The position numbers were made by a program, and so were the translations under genes. DNA of 64,000 nucleotides from Mongoliimonas terrestris. Lineage in GTDB: Bacteria; Pseudomonadota; Alphaproteobacteria; Rhizobiales; Pleomorphomonadaceae. Where the stretch lies: NCBI RefSeq assembly GCF_001927285.1, contig NZ_MSIG01000003.1, forward strand, positions 62,001 to 126,000, read 5' to 3'. Below the pieces are notes generated by a model. The model made no database searches. It worked only from the letters and a program-made list of their open reading frames with translations, and was not told the origin of the DNA. Below, piece after piece: positions 1-13,504 of the stretch; position 1 is the stretch's first letter; the number at the start of each line of letters is the position of its first letter.

Positions 1-26
1 GGGGCGGGTTTACCGGAGGAAACCCC

Positions 27-3000
27 ATGGCTGACGGATCCGGGCCGAGGCGGCCTTCCCTCGACGACAAGTACGACCTTTCCGAGGACCGGGTGTTCGT
101 CTCCGGCGCCCAGGCGATCGTGCGCCTCTGCCTCGCCCAGAAGGAGATGGACCGGCGCCGCGGCCTCAACACCGCGGGTTTCGTCACCGGCTATCCGGGC
201 TCGCCGCTCGGCGGCATCGACGGCCAGTTCCGCCGGGCGAAGACGCATCTGGCGGAGAACGACATCGTCTTCTCCCTCGGCATCAACGAGGAACTGGCCG
301 CCACGGCGGTCTGGGGCACCCAGCAGGCGGAGCTCCGGGGCGAGGGCCGCTTCGACGGGGTATTCGGCCTCTGGTACGGCAAGGGGCCGGGCGTCGACCG
401 GTGCGGCGACGTGTTCCGCCACGCCAACTTCGCCGGCACGTCGCGCCACGGCGGCGTGCTCGCCCTGATGGGCGACGACCACAACGCGGAGAGCTCGTCG
501 ACGGCGCACCAGTCGGAGTTCCACTTCGTCGACCTGATGATCCCCATCCTGCACCCGGCCGGGGTGCACGAGCTGATCGAATACGGCCTCTACGGCTGGG
601 CCATGAGCCGCTACACCGGCACCTGGGTGGCCATGAAGGGCGTGAAGGACAACATCGAGTCCACCGGCTCCATCGACGGGTCGTTCGCCGGGCTCGCCAT
701 CCGCACACCGGACGACTTCGCGCTGCCGCCCGGCGGGCTCAACATCCGCCTCGGCGACACGCCGCTCGCCCAGGAGGCGCGGGTGCACGACCTGAAGCGG
801 GATGCGATCCTGGCCTTCGTGAAGGCGAACGGCCTCAACCGCACGGTGACCACCGGCGGGCGCGACCCGGTGCTCGGCATCCTGACCGTGGGCAAGTCCT
901 ATCTGGACACCCTGCAGGCGCTGGAGGAACTGGGGCTCGACCTTGAAGGCGCCGACGCGCTCGGCATCCGCATACTGAAGGTCGCGTGCCCGTGGCCGCT
1001 GTCGCGCGCGGAGCTCGCCCGCTTCGCCGAGGGGCTCCATCTGGTGATGGTGGTGGAGGAGAAGCGCTCGCTGATCGAGGTGCAGTTCCGCGAGGAGCTG
1101 TTCGGCCTGCCCGCCATGCCGGTCTGCATCGGCAAGAAGGACGAGGCGGGCGAATGGCTCTTCCCGGTCAAGGGCGCGCTCGACCCGAACGCCATCGCCA
1201 TCGCGCTCGGCGAACGGCTGCAGCGGCTGCGCCCGACCGAGCGGATCGCCGCGCGGCTCAATCGATTGAAGGCCGTGGAGGCGCGGGCCGGGGCGACGCC
1301 GGACATCGGCCAACGGGTGCCGCACTTCTGCTCCGGCTGTCCGCACAACACCTCCACGGTGGTGCCGGAGGGCGCGCGCGGCATCGCCGGCATCGGCTGC
1401 CACTACATGGTTCAGTGGATGGAGCGTGGCACGGAGGGCATCACCGCCATGGGCGGCGAAGGGGCGAGCTGGATCGGCGAGAGCCTCTTCTCCAGGCGCC
1501 GGCACGTGTTCCAGAACCTCGGCGACGGCACCTTCAACCATTCGGGCGTGCAGGCGGTCAGGGCCGCGGTGGCGGCTGGCACCACGATCACCTTCAAGAT
1601 CCTCTACAACGACGCGGTGGCGATGACGGGCGGCCAGGCCCACGAGGGCAACCTCACCGCCGACGCGCTCGCCCGCCAGGTGGCGGCGCTCGGGGTGAGG
1701 CGGCTGGTGGTGGTGGCGGACGACCCGGCCAAGTATCCGGCCGGCATCCGCTGGCCGGCGCACACGGAGATCCGGCCGCGCGACGACCTGATGGCGGTGC
1801 AGGGCGAGCTTGCGGAGATCGACGGCGTCACCATCCTTCTCTACGACCAGACCTGCGCGGCCGAGAAGCGGCGCCGGCGCAAGCGCGGCACCTATCCGGA
1901 CCCGAAGGTCCGCGTCTTCATCAACGAACGGGTCTGCGAGGGCTGCGGCGACTGCGGCACCCAGTCAAACTGCGTGTCGATCCAGCCGAGGGAGACCGCC
2001 TTCGGCCGCAAGCGGCAGATCGACCAGTCGAGCTGCAACAAGGACTATTCCTGCCTCAAGGGCTTCTGCCCGTCCTTCGTGACGGTGGAGAACGCCGAGC
2101 CGCGCAAGCACGCCGGCAGCGGCGCCGGCAGCGACCTCGACGCCCTCGTGGCGGCGCTGCCGGCGCCGGCGGTGGTGGACCCGGCGGGCACCTGGAACGT
2201 GGTGATGACCGGCATCGGCGGCACCGGCATCGTGACGGCGGGCGCGGTGCTCGGCATGGCCGCCCACATCGAGGGCAAGGGCGTCGGCATCATCGACATG
2301 GCGGGCCTTGCCCAGAAGGGCGGCGCTGTGGTGAGCCACCTGCGCTTCGCCCGCACGCCGGACGCCATCAAGGCGATCCGGGTGTCGGCCGGCGCCGCCG
2401 ACCTGGTGCTCGGCTTCGACATCGTGGTGGCCGGATCGCGGAAGATCCTGGCGGCGGCCGACGCGGGCCGCACCCACTTCCTCGTCAACACCCACGAGGT
2501 GATGCCGGGCGACTTCACCCGCAACCCGGATCACGCGCTGCCGATCGGGCGGATCCGGGACGCGATCGAGGGCACGGCGCGGACGACCCGCTTCCTCGAC
2601 GCCACCGCCGTCGCCACCAGCCTCCTCGGCACATCCATCGAGGCGAACGTGCTGATGCTGGGCGTCGCGGCCCAGATGGGCCTCCTGCCGGTGTCGCCCG
2701 GGTCCATCGAGCAGGCGATCGCCATGAACGGCGAGGCGGTGGCCGCCAACGTGGCCGCCTTCCGCTGGGGCCGGCTGATCGCCCACGACCCGTCCGCCCT
2801 GCCGCTGCCGGTGGCGGAGGAGACCGATCCGCGCGAGGCGGAGACGCTGGATGACCTGGTCGAGGCCCGCGCCGCCTTCCTCGCCGCCTACCAGAACGCC
2901 GCCTGGGCGGACCGCTACCGGCGCCGCATCGCGGCGCTGCGTCAGGTGGAGGGGGCGCGGACGGGCGGCGAGCGGCTCTCCCGCGAGGCGGCCAAGAGCC

Positions 3001-3509
3001 TCTTCAAGCTGATGGCCTACAAGGACGAGTACGAGGTGGCCCGGCTCTTCGCCGACGGGGCCTTCCTCAAATCGCTCGACCACACGTTCGAGCGCGGGCC
3101 GGCGAGCCGGATCCGCTTCCATCTTTCGCCGCCGCTTCTCGCCCGGACGGATCCGGCGACGGGCCGGCCGCGGAAGATGACGTTCGGGCCGTGGATGCTG
3201 CCGGTGTTCCGCCTGCTCGCGAAGGGCCGGGTGCTCCGCAGCACCGCGCTCGACCCGTTCGGCTGGACGGCGGAGCGGCGCCACGAGCGGGCGATGATCG
3301 CCGCCTTCGAGGCGGACCTCGCCCTGATCGAGAGCCGGCTCACGCCCGAGACGCTGGACGCGGCGGTGGATCTCGCCGCGCTGCCCCAGTCGGTGCGTGG
3401 CTTCGGCCCGGTGAAGCGGGCGAACGCGGACCGGGCGGAGCGTCGCCACGCGGAGCTTGTCGGCCGGCTCACGCGGTCGGACGCGCCGGTGCGGGTGGCG
3501 GCGGAGTAG
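27..3509 (+). CDS. Indolepyruvate ferredoxin oxidoreductase family protein (fused alpha-beta)
   Basis: The protein has 1160 residues and is a single-chain fusion of the two subunits of indolepyruvate:ferredoxin oxidoreductase. This family uses thiamine diphosphate to decarboxylate aryl- or branched-chain 2-oxo acids to acyl-CoA and passes electrons to ferredoxin. Visible landmarks are an N-terminal pyruvate-type TPP half, the FCSGCPHN cysteine motif near residue 435, GIGCHYM soon after, a ferredoxin-like cysteine cluster from about residue 637 (VCEGCGDCGTQSNC), and a gamma-type POR domain from about 724 (GIGGTGIVTAG). The ATG follows a clear GGAGG. It converges on the leucine operon with only 19 bases between stops, which fits a shared role in amino-acid catabolism. 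The exact substrate cannot be read from the sequence. Confidence 0.93.
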   Translation: MADGSGPRRPSLDDKYDLSEDRVFVSGAQAIVRLCLAQKEMDRRRGLNTAGFVTGYPGSPLGGIDGQFRRAKTHLAENDIVFSLGINEELAATAVWGTQQAELRGEGRFDGVFGLWYGKGPGVDRCGDVFRHANFAGTSRHGGVLALMGDDHNAESSSTAHQSEFHFVDLMIPILHPAGVHELIEYGLYGWAMSRYTGTWVAMKGVKDNIESTGSIDGSFAGLAIRTPDDFALPPGGLNIRLGDTPLAQEARVHDLKRDAILAFVKANGLNRTVTTGGRDPVLGILTVGKSYLDTLQALEELGLDLEGADALGIRILKVACPWPLSRAELARFAEGLHLVMVVEEKRSLIEVQFREELFGLPAMPVCIGKKDEAGEWLFPVKGALDPNAIAIALGERLQRLRPTERIAARLNRLKAVEARAGATPDIGQRVPHFCSGCPHNTSTVVPEGARGIAGIGCHYMVQWMERGTEGITAMGGEGASWIGESLFSRRRHVFQNLGDGTFNHSGVQAVRAAVAAGTTITFKILYNDAVAMTGGQAHEGNLTADALARQVAALGVRRLVVVADDPAKYPAGIRWPAHTEIRPRDDLMAVQGELAEIDGVTILLYDQTCAAEKRRRRKRGTYPDPKVRVFINERVCEGCGDCGTQSNCVSIQPRETAFGRKRQIDQSSCNKDYSCLKGFCPSFVTVENAEPRKHAGSGAGSDLDALVAALPAPAVVDPAGTWNVVMTGIGGTGIVTAGAVLGMAAHIEGKGVGIIDMAGLAQKGGAVVSHLRFARTPDAIKAIRVSAGAADLVLGFDIVVAGSRKILAAADAGRTHFLVNTHEVMPGDFTRNPDHALPIGRIRDAIEGTARTTRFLDATAVATSLLGTSIEANVLMLGVAAQMGLLPVSPGSIEQAIAMNGEAVAANVAAFRWGRLIAHDPSALPLPVAEETDPREAETLDDLVEARAAFLAAYQNAAWADRYRRRIAALRQVEGARTGGERLSREAAKSLFKLMAYKDEYEVARLFADGAFLKSLDHTFERGPASRIRFHLSPPLLARTDPATGRPRKMTFGPWMLPVFRLLAKGRVLRSTALDPFGWTAERRHERAMIAAFEADLALIESRLTPETLDAAVDLAALPQSVRGFGPVKRANADRAERRHAELVGRLTRSDAPVRVAAE

Positions 3510-3528
3510 CGCGGCCTCAGCGGTCGCG

Positions 3529-4421
3529 TTAGCGGCCGAGGCGCGCCCGCGCGGTCTTCGACCCGGTCGGCCGGCCGAGGATCTGGCTGATGCGGTCGCC
3601 GGCGCGGATCACCGCGTCGAGGTCGACGCCGGTCTCAAGGCCGAGACCTTCCAGCATGGTGACGAGATCCTCGGTGGCGAGGTTGCCGCTGGCGCCCTTG
3701 GCATAGGGGCAGCCGCCGAGGCCGGCGACGGCGCTGTCGACGACGGTGATGCCGAGGTCCAGGCAGGCGTAGACGTTGGCGAGCGCCTGCCCATAGGTGT
3801 CGTGGAAGTGGAGCGCGACGCGGGAAGCGCCGATGGCGGCGACGACGGCGGCCGTCATGGCGCGCGCCGCGCCCGGCGTGCCGACGCCGATGGTGTCGCC
3901 GAGCGAGACCTCCCGGCAGCCGAGGGCCACCAGCCGCTCCGCCACGTGGACGACGGCGGCGACCGGCACGGCGCCCTCGTAGGGGCAGCCGAGGACGCAG
4001 GAGACGTAGCCGCGAAGGGGCACGCCGGCCGCCCTCGCACCGGCCGCGACCGGCTCGAAGCGGGCGAGCACCTCGGCGATCGAGCCGTTGGTGTTCTTCC
4101 GCGAGAAGGTTTCCGACGCGGCGGCGAACACGGCGATCTCGTCGGCCCCGGCCTGGAGCGCGGCGGCAAGGCCCGTCTCGTTCGGCACCAGGACGGCGCG
4201 CGTGAGGCCGGGGCGAGGCGGTACGCGGGTGAGCACGTCGGCGGTGCCGGCCATCTGCGGCACCCAGCGGGGCGACACGAAGCTGCCGACCTCGATGCGG
4301 GCAAGGCCGGCGGCGGCAAGGTCCTCCACGAGGCGGACGCGGTCGTCGACGGTGACCGGGGCGGGCTCGTTCTGCAGCCCGTCGCGCGGGCCGACCTCCA
4401 CGACGGTGACGGCGGGCGCGG

Positions 4422-4425
<4 letters not shown>
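3529..4425 (-). CDS. liuE: Hydroxymethylglutaryl-CoA lyase
   Basis: The protein has 298 residues, the usual size for bacterial HMG-CoA lyase, which cleaves HMG-CoA to acetoacetate and acetyl-CoA in the last step of leucine breakdown. The diagnostic pieces are all present: VGPRDGLQNE at the N-terminus (catalytic Arg-Asp), the metal-binding HFHDTYGQALAN segment, and the GLGGCPYAKGASGN loop with the catalytic cysteine. The chosen ATG overlaps the stop of the upstream carboxylase gene by four bases (ATGA), a sign of translational coupling. It is the last gene of the four-gene operon. The frame stays open upstream but only as a shadow of the carboxylase gene. Confidence 0.95.
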
Positions 4426-6407
<1,982 letters not shown>

Positions 6408-6410
6408 GGG

Positions 6411-7180
6411 TCAGAGGCTCCAGTCGGGCGTGCGCTTGGCGAGGAAGGCGGCAAGGCCCTCGCGGGCGTCCGCGCTCGCGCGCCGCTCGGCGATCCGCCG
6501 GGCGGTTTCGGCGACGAGCGCGTCGTCCGGAAGGGTCTCGACCGCGCGGAAGAGGGCCTTGGCGGCGGCAAGGGCGGCGGGGCTCGCCTTCAGGAGGTCG
6601 GCCACAACGGCCTCGACGCGGGCGTCGAGCGCATCTGCCGGAACGGCCGCGTGGACGAGGCCGACGGCGGCGGCCGTCGCCGCGTCGAAGCGCTCGGCGG
6701 TGAGCGCCAGCCGGCGCACCTGGCGCACGCCCATGGCGCGGACGAGATAGGGCGCGATCACCGCCGGGATGAGGCCGAGCCGCACCTCGGTGACGGCGAA
6801 GACGGCGGCGTCCGACGCGATCGCCACGTCGGACGCGGCGACGAGGCCGGTGGCGCCCGCCATGGAGGCGCCCTGGATCCGGGCGACCACCGGTTTCGGC
6901 GACCGGTCCACGGCGGCGAGCAGGGCTGCCAGCGCCGCGGCGTCGGCGTGGTTCTCTTCCGGACCGGCCTCCGCCATGCGGCGCATCCAGGCAAGATCCG
7001 CCCCGGCGGAGAAGACGCGGCCGGTGCTGGAAAGGACGATCACCCGCACGGCCGGGTCGGCGAGGAGGGTGTCGAGGCCGGCGTGGAGGGCTGCGACGGT
7101 CGGCCCGTCGAAGGCGTTCGCCACCGCCGGCCGGTCGATCACGAGGCGGCCGACGGGGCCGTGGGTTTCGGTCCGGACGT

Positions 7181-7184
<4 letters not shown>
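6411..7184 (-). CDS. liuC: Enoyl-CoA hydratase/isomerase, probable methylglutaconyl-CoA hydratase
   Basis: The protein has 257 residues and is a crotonase-fold enzyme with the oxyanion-hole segments SAGADLAWM and the [10 protein letters not shown] loop. In leucine degradation this step hydrates 3-methylglutaconyl-CoA to HMG-CoA. The start is a GTG that overlaps the TGA of the carboxyltransferase gene by four bases (GTGA); no ATG occurs near the conserved N-terminus (VNVRTETHG), so the GTG is well supported. The specific substrate is inferred from position between the two carboxylase subunit genes, the common liuB-liuC-liuD order. Confidence 0.9.
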
Positions 7185-8788
<1,604 letters not shown>

Positions 8789-8803
8789 GAGCTCCTCCCG
8801 TTT

Positions 8804-8821
8804 AACGAACGTACGTTCGTT
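8804..8821. promoter_or_regulatory. Perfect 18-bp palindrome, probable TetR-type operator of the leucine operon
   Basis: AACGAACGTACGTTCGTT reads identically on both strands. It lies 16 bases upstream of the liuB start codon, next to its Shine-Dalgarno, and overlaps a possible -10 box. Size and symmetry fit a TetR-family operator. A diverged copy sits beside the TetR gene at 12914-13504. Confidence 0.75.
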
Positions 8822-8836
8822 TCTTGTGAGGGTCAA
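8808..8836 (-). promoter_or_regulatory. Possible promoter of the leucine operon
   Basis: On the minus strand TTGACC (8836-8831) is followed after 17 bases by TACGTT (8813-8808). The -35 match is good and the -10 is only 3 of 6. The -10 falls inside the palindrome, so bound repressor would block polymerase. Confidence 0.4.
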
Positions 8837-8947
8837 GACGCGGCCCGCGTGTCGGCCGGCGATCCTTTCCGATCGGAACTTAACGGTGGGGTTGACCGTC
8901 GTCTGGCGAGACGCCACTTCGGGCCGACCAAGGAGACCGAACCGCCC

Positions 8948-9664
8948 ATGCCCGAAACCGCCCTTCGCCGCCGCCTCGCCTGGCTGCCCGCCTGGAAGCT
9001 TCCGGAATTCAAGCTCCTGGCCGCCCTCATCCTTCTTTCCGGCGGCGTCTACGGATTCATCGCCCTTGCCGAGGAGGTGGTGGAAGGAGAGACGCGGAGT
9101 TTCGACGAGGCGGTGCTGATGGCGCTGCGGGTGCCGGACGATCCCGGGCAGGCGATCGGACCCTGGTGGCTGGAGGTGATGTTCGCCGACATCACCAGCC
9201 TCGGCAGCGCCACCGCGCTCTTTCTCGTCACCGTGGCGGTGGTCGGCTATCTCCTGATCGCCCGCAGCTACGCGGCGGCGGCCCTGGTGCTCGCCTCGGT
9301 CGCGGGCGGGCAGATCCTCAGCAGCCTCCTGAAGAACGTCTTCGCCCGCCCGCGGCCGGACCTCGTCGATCATCTCGTCAACGTGCACAGCCTCAGCTTT
9401 CCGAGCGGCCACGCCATGCTGTCGGCCGCCACCTACCTGACGCTCGGGGCGCTGCTCGCCCGCACCCAACCAGTGCTCGCCGTGCGCGGCTACATCCTCG
9501 CCGTGGCGGTGACGCTGACGCTCCTGATCGGCGTCAGCCGGGTCTATCTCGGGGTGCACTATCCGACCGACGTGGCGGCCGGCTGGTGCGCCGGGGCGGT
9601 CTGGGCCATGGCCTGCTGGCTGGTGGCCTCCCGCCTCACGCGGCGGACCGACGCGGCGGTCTGA
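8948..9664 (+). CDS. PAP2-family membrane phosphatase
   Basis: The protein has 238 residues and is a type 2 phosphatidic acid phosphatase-like membrane protein. The three family motifs are visible: KNVFARPRP starting at Lys129, PSGHAM at 152-157, and [12 protein letters not shown] further on, which together form the phosphate-binding site with the two catalytic histidines. Five or six hydrophobic segments are present, starting with [18 protein letters not shown]. Members dephosphorylate phosphatidate, phosphatidylglycerol phosphate or undecaprenyl diphosphate; the substrate cannot be told here. AAGGAG lies 12 bases before the ATG. It diverges from the leucine operon. Confidence 0.9.
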   Translation: MPETALRRRLAWLPAWKLPEFKLLAALILLSGGVYGFIALAEEVVEGETRSFDEAVLMALRVPDDPGQAIGPWWLEVMFADITSLGSATALFLVTVAVVGYLLIARSYAAAALVLASVAGGQILSSLLKNVFARPRPDLVDHLVNVHSLSFPSGHAMLSAATYLTLGALLARTQPVLAVRGYILAVAVTLTLLIGVSRVYLGVHYPTDVAAGWCAGAVWAMACWLVASRLTRRTDAAV

Positions 9665-9670
9665 CACCGG

Positions 9671-9706
9671 GCGCGCGAAGGTCGGGCTCGTTCGACCTTC
9701 GCGCGC
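9671..9706. terminator. Strong hairpin after the PAP2 gene
   Basis: A 14-bp perfect stem (GCGCGCGAAGGTCG paired with its complement) encloses an 8-base loop six bases after the PAP2 stop. There is no T-run after it, so it may act bidirectionally or with Rho between convergent genes. Confidence 0.6.
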
Positions 9707-9723
9707 GTTGCGGCTTGGTCTGC

Positions 9724-9758
9724 CGATCCCCCGGCCGCACGGCAGCCGGGGGGATCGG
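9724..9758. terminator. Second hairpin between convergent genes
   Basis: CGATCCCCCGGC pairs with GCCGGGGGGATCG with one bulged base. It directly precedes (on the plus strand) the stop of the minus-strand EF-G-like gene, and so can terminate that gene. Confidence 0.45.
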
Positions 9759-9764
9759 GACGCC

Positions 9765-11870
9765 TCAGGCCGCCCGGGAGCCGCCACGGCGGCTGACGAT
9801 GGTCTCCGCCGCCCGGCCGTCCAGCTCCTTCAGGTGGTCGAACCGTCGGGCGAATCCGGCGACGCCCTGGGTGGCGGAGCGGAGGTCGACGATGAGGTCG
9901 CCGGTCTCCGACGCCGGCATCAAGGCCTCCACCACGTCCCAGCCGGGCCAGCCGGCGCGGGCGTCGAAGCCGAGGATCTGGCCCCGGCGCGACGCCACGA
10001 TGGCGTTCACCCGCGCCGTCGCCTCGGATGGGCAATGGATCTCCACACGTTCGATCGGCTCCAGCAGCACCGGCCGGCAGGCGGCGAGCCCGTCCCGCAT
10101 GGCGATGCGGGCGGCCGCCTGGAAGGCCTGGTCGGAACTGTCCACCGTGTGATAGCTGCCGTCCGTGAGGGTCACGGCGACGTCCACCACCGGAAAGCCG
10201 AGCGGCCCGCGCTTCAGGCTGTCCATGACGCCGGTCTCGACGCCCGGGATGTACTGGCGCGGCACCGCGCCGCCGGTGATGCGCTCGGCGAAGCGGTTGC
10301 CGCTGCCGCGCGGCAGGGGCGCGATCTCCAGCACCACGTCGCCGAACTGGCCGTGGCCGCCCGACTGCTTCTTGTGCCGGCCGGGCTGGGTGACGGCGCC
10401 GCGGATCGTCTCCCGGTAGGCGACCGAGGGCGGCTGGCTGGCGACGTTCAGCCCGTAGCGGCTCTGTAGCCGTTCGAGCGCCACGCGCAGGTGCATCTCG
10501 CCCTGGCCGTGGAGCAGCGTCTCGCCGAGGTCCGGGTCGGTCTCCACGGCAAGGCCCGGATCCTCCTCGGCGGCGCGGGCGAGCGCCGCGGAGAGCTTCA
10601 CCTCGTCGCGCCGTTCCAAGGCCCGGACGGCGAGTGCCATCACGGGCGCCGGACGGGCGAGGGCGGGCGCCGCCACGAGGACGCGGCCGCCGGTGAGCAG
10701 GTCGCCGGTGCGGGCGTGCTCCAGCTTGCCGAGCGCCACCGTGTCGCCGGGGCCGGCGGCCTCGCGCTTGACGGCGTCCCGGCCGGTGAGCCGGTAGATG
10801 CCGGACACCCGGTCGGACACGCCGTCCGGTCCGGTCAGCACGGTGCCGTCCTCGATGGTGCCGGCGAGCACGCGGACGAGCGAGAGCTTGCCGCCGTGGC
10901 CGCCGTGCAGTGTCTTCACCACCCGCACCAGCGGCTCGGCGCCGGGGGCGACGCCGGTGCGCGCGGTCAGCACGGCCAGGCCGGGCGCCTCGTGGCGGAG
11001 CGCCTTCATCAGGCGGAGGATGCCGTTGCCGCGCTCCGCCGAGCCGATGAAGACGGGCGAGATCAGGCCGGCCGCGAGTTCGGCGCGCAGGTCCTCGAAC
11101 ACCCGGTCGCGCGGTGGCTCCAGGTCGGCGATCAGGCTTTCCATCAGGTCGTCGTCATAGTCGGCGAGCCGCTCCAGCATGGCGAAGCGGGCGCCGACCT
11201 CCGCCGCCCGGGCGTCGTCCGTGAGCGGGATCATCTCGCTCGGGGCGTGCTCGCGCCACACGAAGGCGCGCTCCAGCGCCAGATCGATGAAGCCGACCGG
11301 CCGGCCGTTGTCGCGGAGCGGGATCTGGCGGAGCACCAGCGGCACCGGCGAGGCCGGCTGCAGCATGGCGAGGGTGTCGCGCACACCGACGTCGCCGCGG
11401 TCGATCTTGTTGAGGAAGAGGAGATAGGGGACGCGCGCGTCGGCGAGCCGCTTCAGGATGAGCTGGACCGAGGCGAGCCGGCGCGGATCCGCCTCGCAGA
11501 CCACCACCGCGCAGTCGACGGCCGGCAGCACCGCGTCCGCCTCGGCGAGGAATTCGGCCGAGCCGGGGCAGTCGAGAAAGACGTAGTCGTCGCCCATGAA
11601 GCGGGTCTCGGCCACGTTGAGCTCCACGCTCATGCCGTGGGCGCGCGCCTCCGGCGCGGCGTCGCCGACCGTGGTTCCGGCCGTCACGCTGCCCTGGCGC
11701 GTGAGCGCGCCGGTGCGGGCCAGAATGGCTTCCAGAAGGGTGGTCTTGCCGCTGCCGAACGGACCGACCAGTGCGATCGAACGGGCCCCGTCGCGGGGCC
11801 GAATGCCCCCTGCGCGAAGCGTTTCGGCTTCGCCGTGGGGGCCAGGACCTCTTCCGCCGTCGTCTCCCAT
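9765..11870 (-). CDS. EF-G-like translational GTPase (paralogue)
   Basis: The protein has 701 residues with EF-G domain order: GTPase (G1 [10 protein letters not shown] near residue 36, G3 DCPGSAEF, G4 NKID), domain II, and C-terminal domains including the [11 protein letters not shown] segment of domain IV. It differs from canonical EF-G in the switch regions: the usual DxxxxERGIT element is replaced by a [12 protein letters not shown] segment and G3 by DCPG rather than DTPG. It is therefore a paralogue, not the main elongation factor, which would lie in a str operon. The role is unknown; ribosome recycling or stress function is possible. The ATG preceded by GGGAGAAAG was chosen. Confidence 0.82.
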   Translation of the reverse strand: MGDDGGRGPGPHGEAETLRAGGIRPRDGARSIALVGPFGSGKTTLLEAILARTGALTRQGSVTAGTTVGDAAPEARAHGMSVELNVAETRFMGDDYVFLDCPGSAEFLAEADAVLPAVDCAVVVCEADPRRLASVQLILKRLADARVPYLLFLNKIDRGDVGVRDTLAMLQPASPVPLVLRQIPLRDNGRPVGFIDLALERAFVWREHAPSEMIPLTDDARAAEVGARFAMLERLADYDDDLMESLIADLEPPRDRVFEDLRAELAAGLISPVFIGSAERGNGILRLMKALRHEAPGLAVLTARTGVAPGAEPLVRVVKTLHGGHGGKLSLVRVLAGTIEDGTVLTGPDGVSDRVSGIYRLTGRDAVKREAAGPGDTVALGKLEHARTGDLLTGGRVLVAAPALARPAPVMALAVRALERRDEVKLSAALARAAEEDPGLAVETDPDLGETLLHGQGEMHLRVALERLQSRYGLNVASQPPSVAYRETIRGAVTQPGRHKKQSGGHGQFGDVVLEIAPLPRGSGNRFAERITGGAVPRQYIPGVETGVMDSLKRGPLGFPVVDVAVTLTDGSYHTVDSSDQAFQAAARIAMRDGLAACRPVLLEPIERVEIHCPSEATARVNAIVASRRGQILGFDARAGWPGWDVVEALMPASETGDLIVDLRSATQGVAGFARRFDHLKELDGRAAETIVSRRGGSRAA

Positions 11871-11928
11871 GGTGCTTTCTCCCGTACGCATTTTGTTCTC
11901 TGCGTCTCGTCCGGACGGACGGCGGGAT

Positions 11929-11955
11929 CGTCGCCCGCCGGGCGGGTGCACGACG
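11929..11955. repeat. GC-rich palindrome with outer stem
   Basis: CCCGCC-G-GGCGGG is nested in a CGTCG/CGACG outer stem with a TGCA bulge. It lies downstream of the SDR gene and upstream of the EF-G-like gene, and may terminate the former. A near-identical 20-base core recurs at 27397-27416. Confidence 0.5.
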
Positions 11956-12032
11956 GATGGTCCTCCTCGACACGGGGGAGCGCAAGGGAAAACCGGTGAA
12001 GGCGCGCGCCGACGGCACGCGGCCGGAGCCGG

Positions 12033-12812
12033 CTACCGCACGCCGATGCCGGCGGTCAGGCCGCCGTCGATCACGTGGTCCGACCCGGTGATGAAGCCGG
12101 CCCGGTCGGAGGCGAGGTAGGCGATGAGGTCGGCGATCTCCTCCGGCTCGCCGATGCGGCCGATCGGATGGGCAGCGCCGAAGCGGGCGAACACCGCGTC
12201 CACGTCGGCGGCCTCGCCGTCGAAGGTGCGGGCGGCGAGCGCCAGGATGGGCGTGCGCACCGAGCCGGGGCTGACCGACACCACGCGGATGCGGTCCGCC
12301 GCGAAATCGAGCGCCATGGCGCGGGTGAGCGCGTGGATGGCGCCCTTGGACGCCACATACGCGGCGACGTCCGGCTGGCAGGCGTGTCCCTGCACGCTGG
12401 AGAGGTTCACGATCGCGCCGCCGCCGCGCCGGCGCATGTGCGGCACGCCGAAGTGGGCGGTGAGGTGGATGGAGCCGACGTTCACCGCAAGGCAGCGGGC
12501 GAAGGTTTCCGGCGACGTCGTCACCGCGTCGCCATAGGGGTGGACGGCGGCGGCGTTGACGATCACGTCGAGACCGCCGAACCGGTCCACCGCCTCGGCG
12601 ACGGCGGCCGACACCTGGTCCGGATCCGCCACGTCCGCCGGGCGGACGACGAGGCCGTGCCGCGCGCCGTCCGCCGCCAGGGCGCCGTTGCCGTCCCGGT
12701 CGATGCCGACGGCGAGGACCTTGGCGCCGAGGCCGGCAAGGCGGAGCGCGGCGGCGCGGCCGATGCCGGTGGTGCCGGTGACGAGGGCCACCTTGCCGGT
12801 GAAGTCGATCAT
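12033..12812 (-). CDS. SDR-family NAD(P)-dependent oxidoreductase
   Basis: The protein has 259 residues and is a classical short-chain dehydrogenase. It has the Rossmann motif TGTTGIGRAA near residue 12, the NAA motif, and the catalytic YVASK (Tyr and Lys). The C-terminal motif GxxxITGxxxxVDGG (FITGSDHVIDGG) is typical of classical SDRs. Substrate unknown. GGAGA precedes the ATG by 7 bases. It lies 101 bases downstream of a TetR gene on the same strand, so the two may be co-transcribed. Confidence 0.88.
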   Translation of the reverse strand: MIDFTGKVALVTGTTGIGRAAALRLAGLGAKVLAVGIDRDGNGALAADGARHGLVVRPADVADPDQVSAAVAEAVDRFGGLDVIVNAAAVHPYGDAVTTSPETFARCLAVNVGSIHLTAHFGVPHMRRRGGGAIVNLSSVQGHACQPDVAAYVASKGAIHALTRAMALDFAADRIRVVSVSPGSVRTPILALAARTFDGEAADVDAVFARFGAAHPIGRIGEPEEIADLIAYLASDRAGFITGSDHVIDGGLTAGIGVR

Positions 12813-12913
12813 GCGGGGTCTCCGGGTCAGCATGCCGCCGGTCGGAGCGGCGGCGGTTCGTGCGTGAGGGCCGGATCCTAGTCCGCTTTCCGGCCGGACG
12901 GAATCGCCGCCCC

Positions 12914-13504
12914 TCAGCCGGAGACGCCCTTCAGGGCGAGGTCCACGTAGAGCCGGGTGATCTCGTCCTGGCCGAGCCGGCCGTCCGGGCGGTACCAGTC
13001 GCAGACGCCGGTCAGCATGGCGATGATGGCGTAGGCGGCGACGCGCACGTCGGCGATGCGGAAGACGCCGGCCGCGACACCGTCGGCGAGGATGGCCACC
13101 ACCGTGTCCTCGTAGCGGCCGCGGAGCGCCACGACGGCGGCACGGTTGTCCGGCTCCAGGCTGCGGAGTTCGCTATTGGCGATGTAGACGAGCCGCTGCC
13201 GCGTCATGTGGTAGGCGAGGTGAAAGGCCGCGAAGGCCTTGAGCCGCTCCACCGGATCGGTGCGCCCGGCGAGCGCTTCGCCAAGGCGGGCGAGCAATTC
13301 CTCCATGTGGGTGCGGACGATCTCGAAGAGGAGCGCCTGCTTGTTCTCGAAATGGTTGTAGAGCGAGCCCGGCTGCAGGCCGACCTCGGCGGCGAGCTGG
13401 CGCAGGCTCATGGCCTCGAAGCCGTGCCGGTGGATCAGCCGCACGCCGGCCTCCCGGATCTGGGCCGCCGTCCGCTCCCCGTTGGACCCGCTCGTCCGCG
13501 CCAC
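12914..13504 (-). CDS. TetR/AcrR-family transcriptional regulator
   Basis: The protein has 196 residues. The N-terminal helix-turn-helix reads MSLRQLAAEVGLQPGSLYNH at about residues 33-52, the TetR signature; the C-terminal ligand domain is alpha-helical. A GTG start with GGAGG six bases upstream gives the best N-terminus (VARTSGSNG). The sequence directly upstream (13539-13556) resembles the perfect palindrome of the leucine operon promoter (CGAACGGTCGTTTG against CGAACGTACGTTCG), so this protein may repress both itself and that operon. The ligand could be an acyl-CoA; this is inference. Confidence 0.88.
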   Translation of the reverse strand: MARTSGSNGERTAAQIREAGVRLIHRHGFEAMSLRQLAAEVGLQPGSLYNHFENKQALLFEIVRTHMEELLARLGEALAGRTDPVERLKAFAAFHLAYHMTRQRLVYIANSELRSLEPDNRAAVVALRGRYEDTVVAILADGVAAGVFRIADVRVAAYAIIAMLTGVCDWYRPDGRLGQDEITRLYVDLALKGVSG

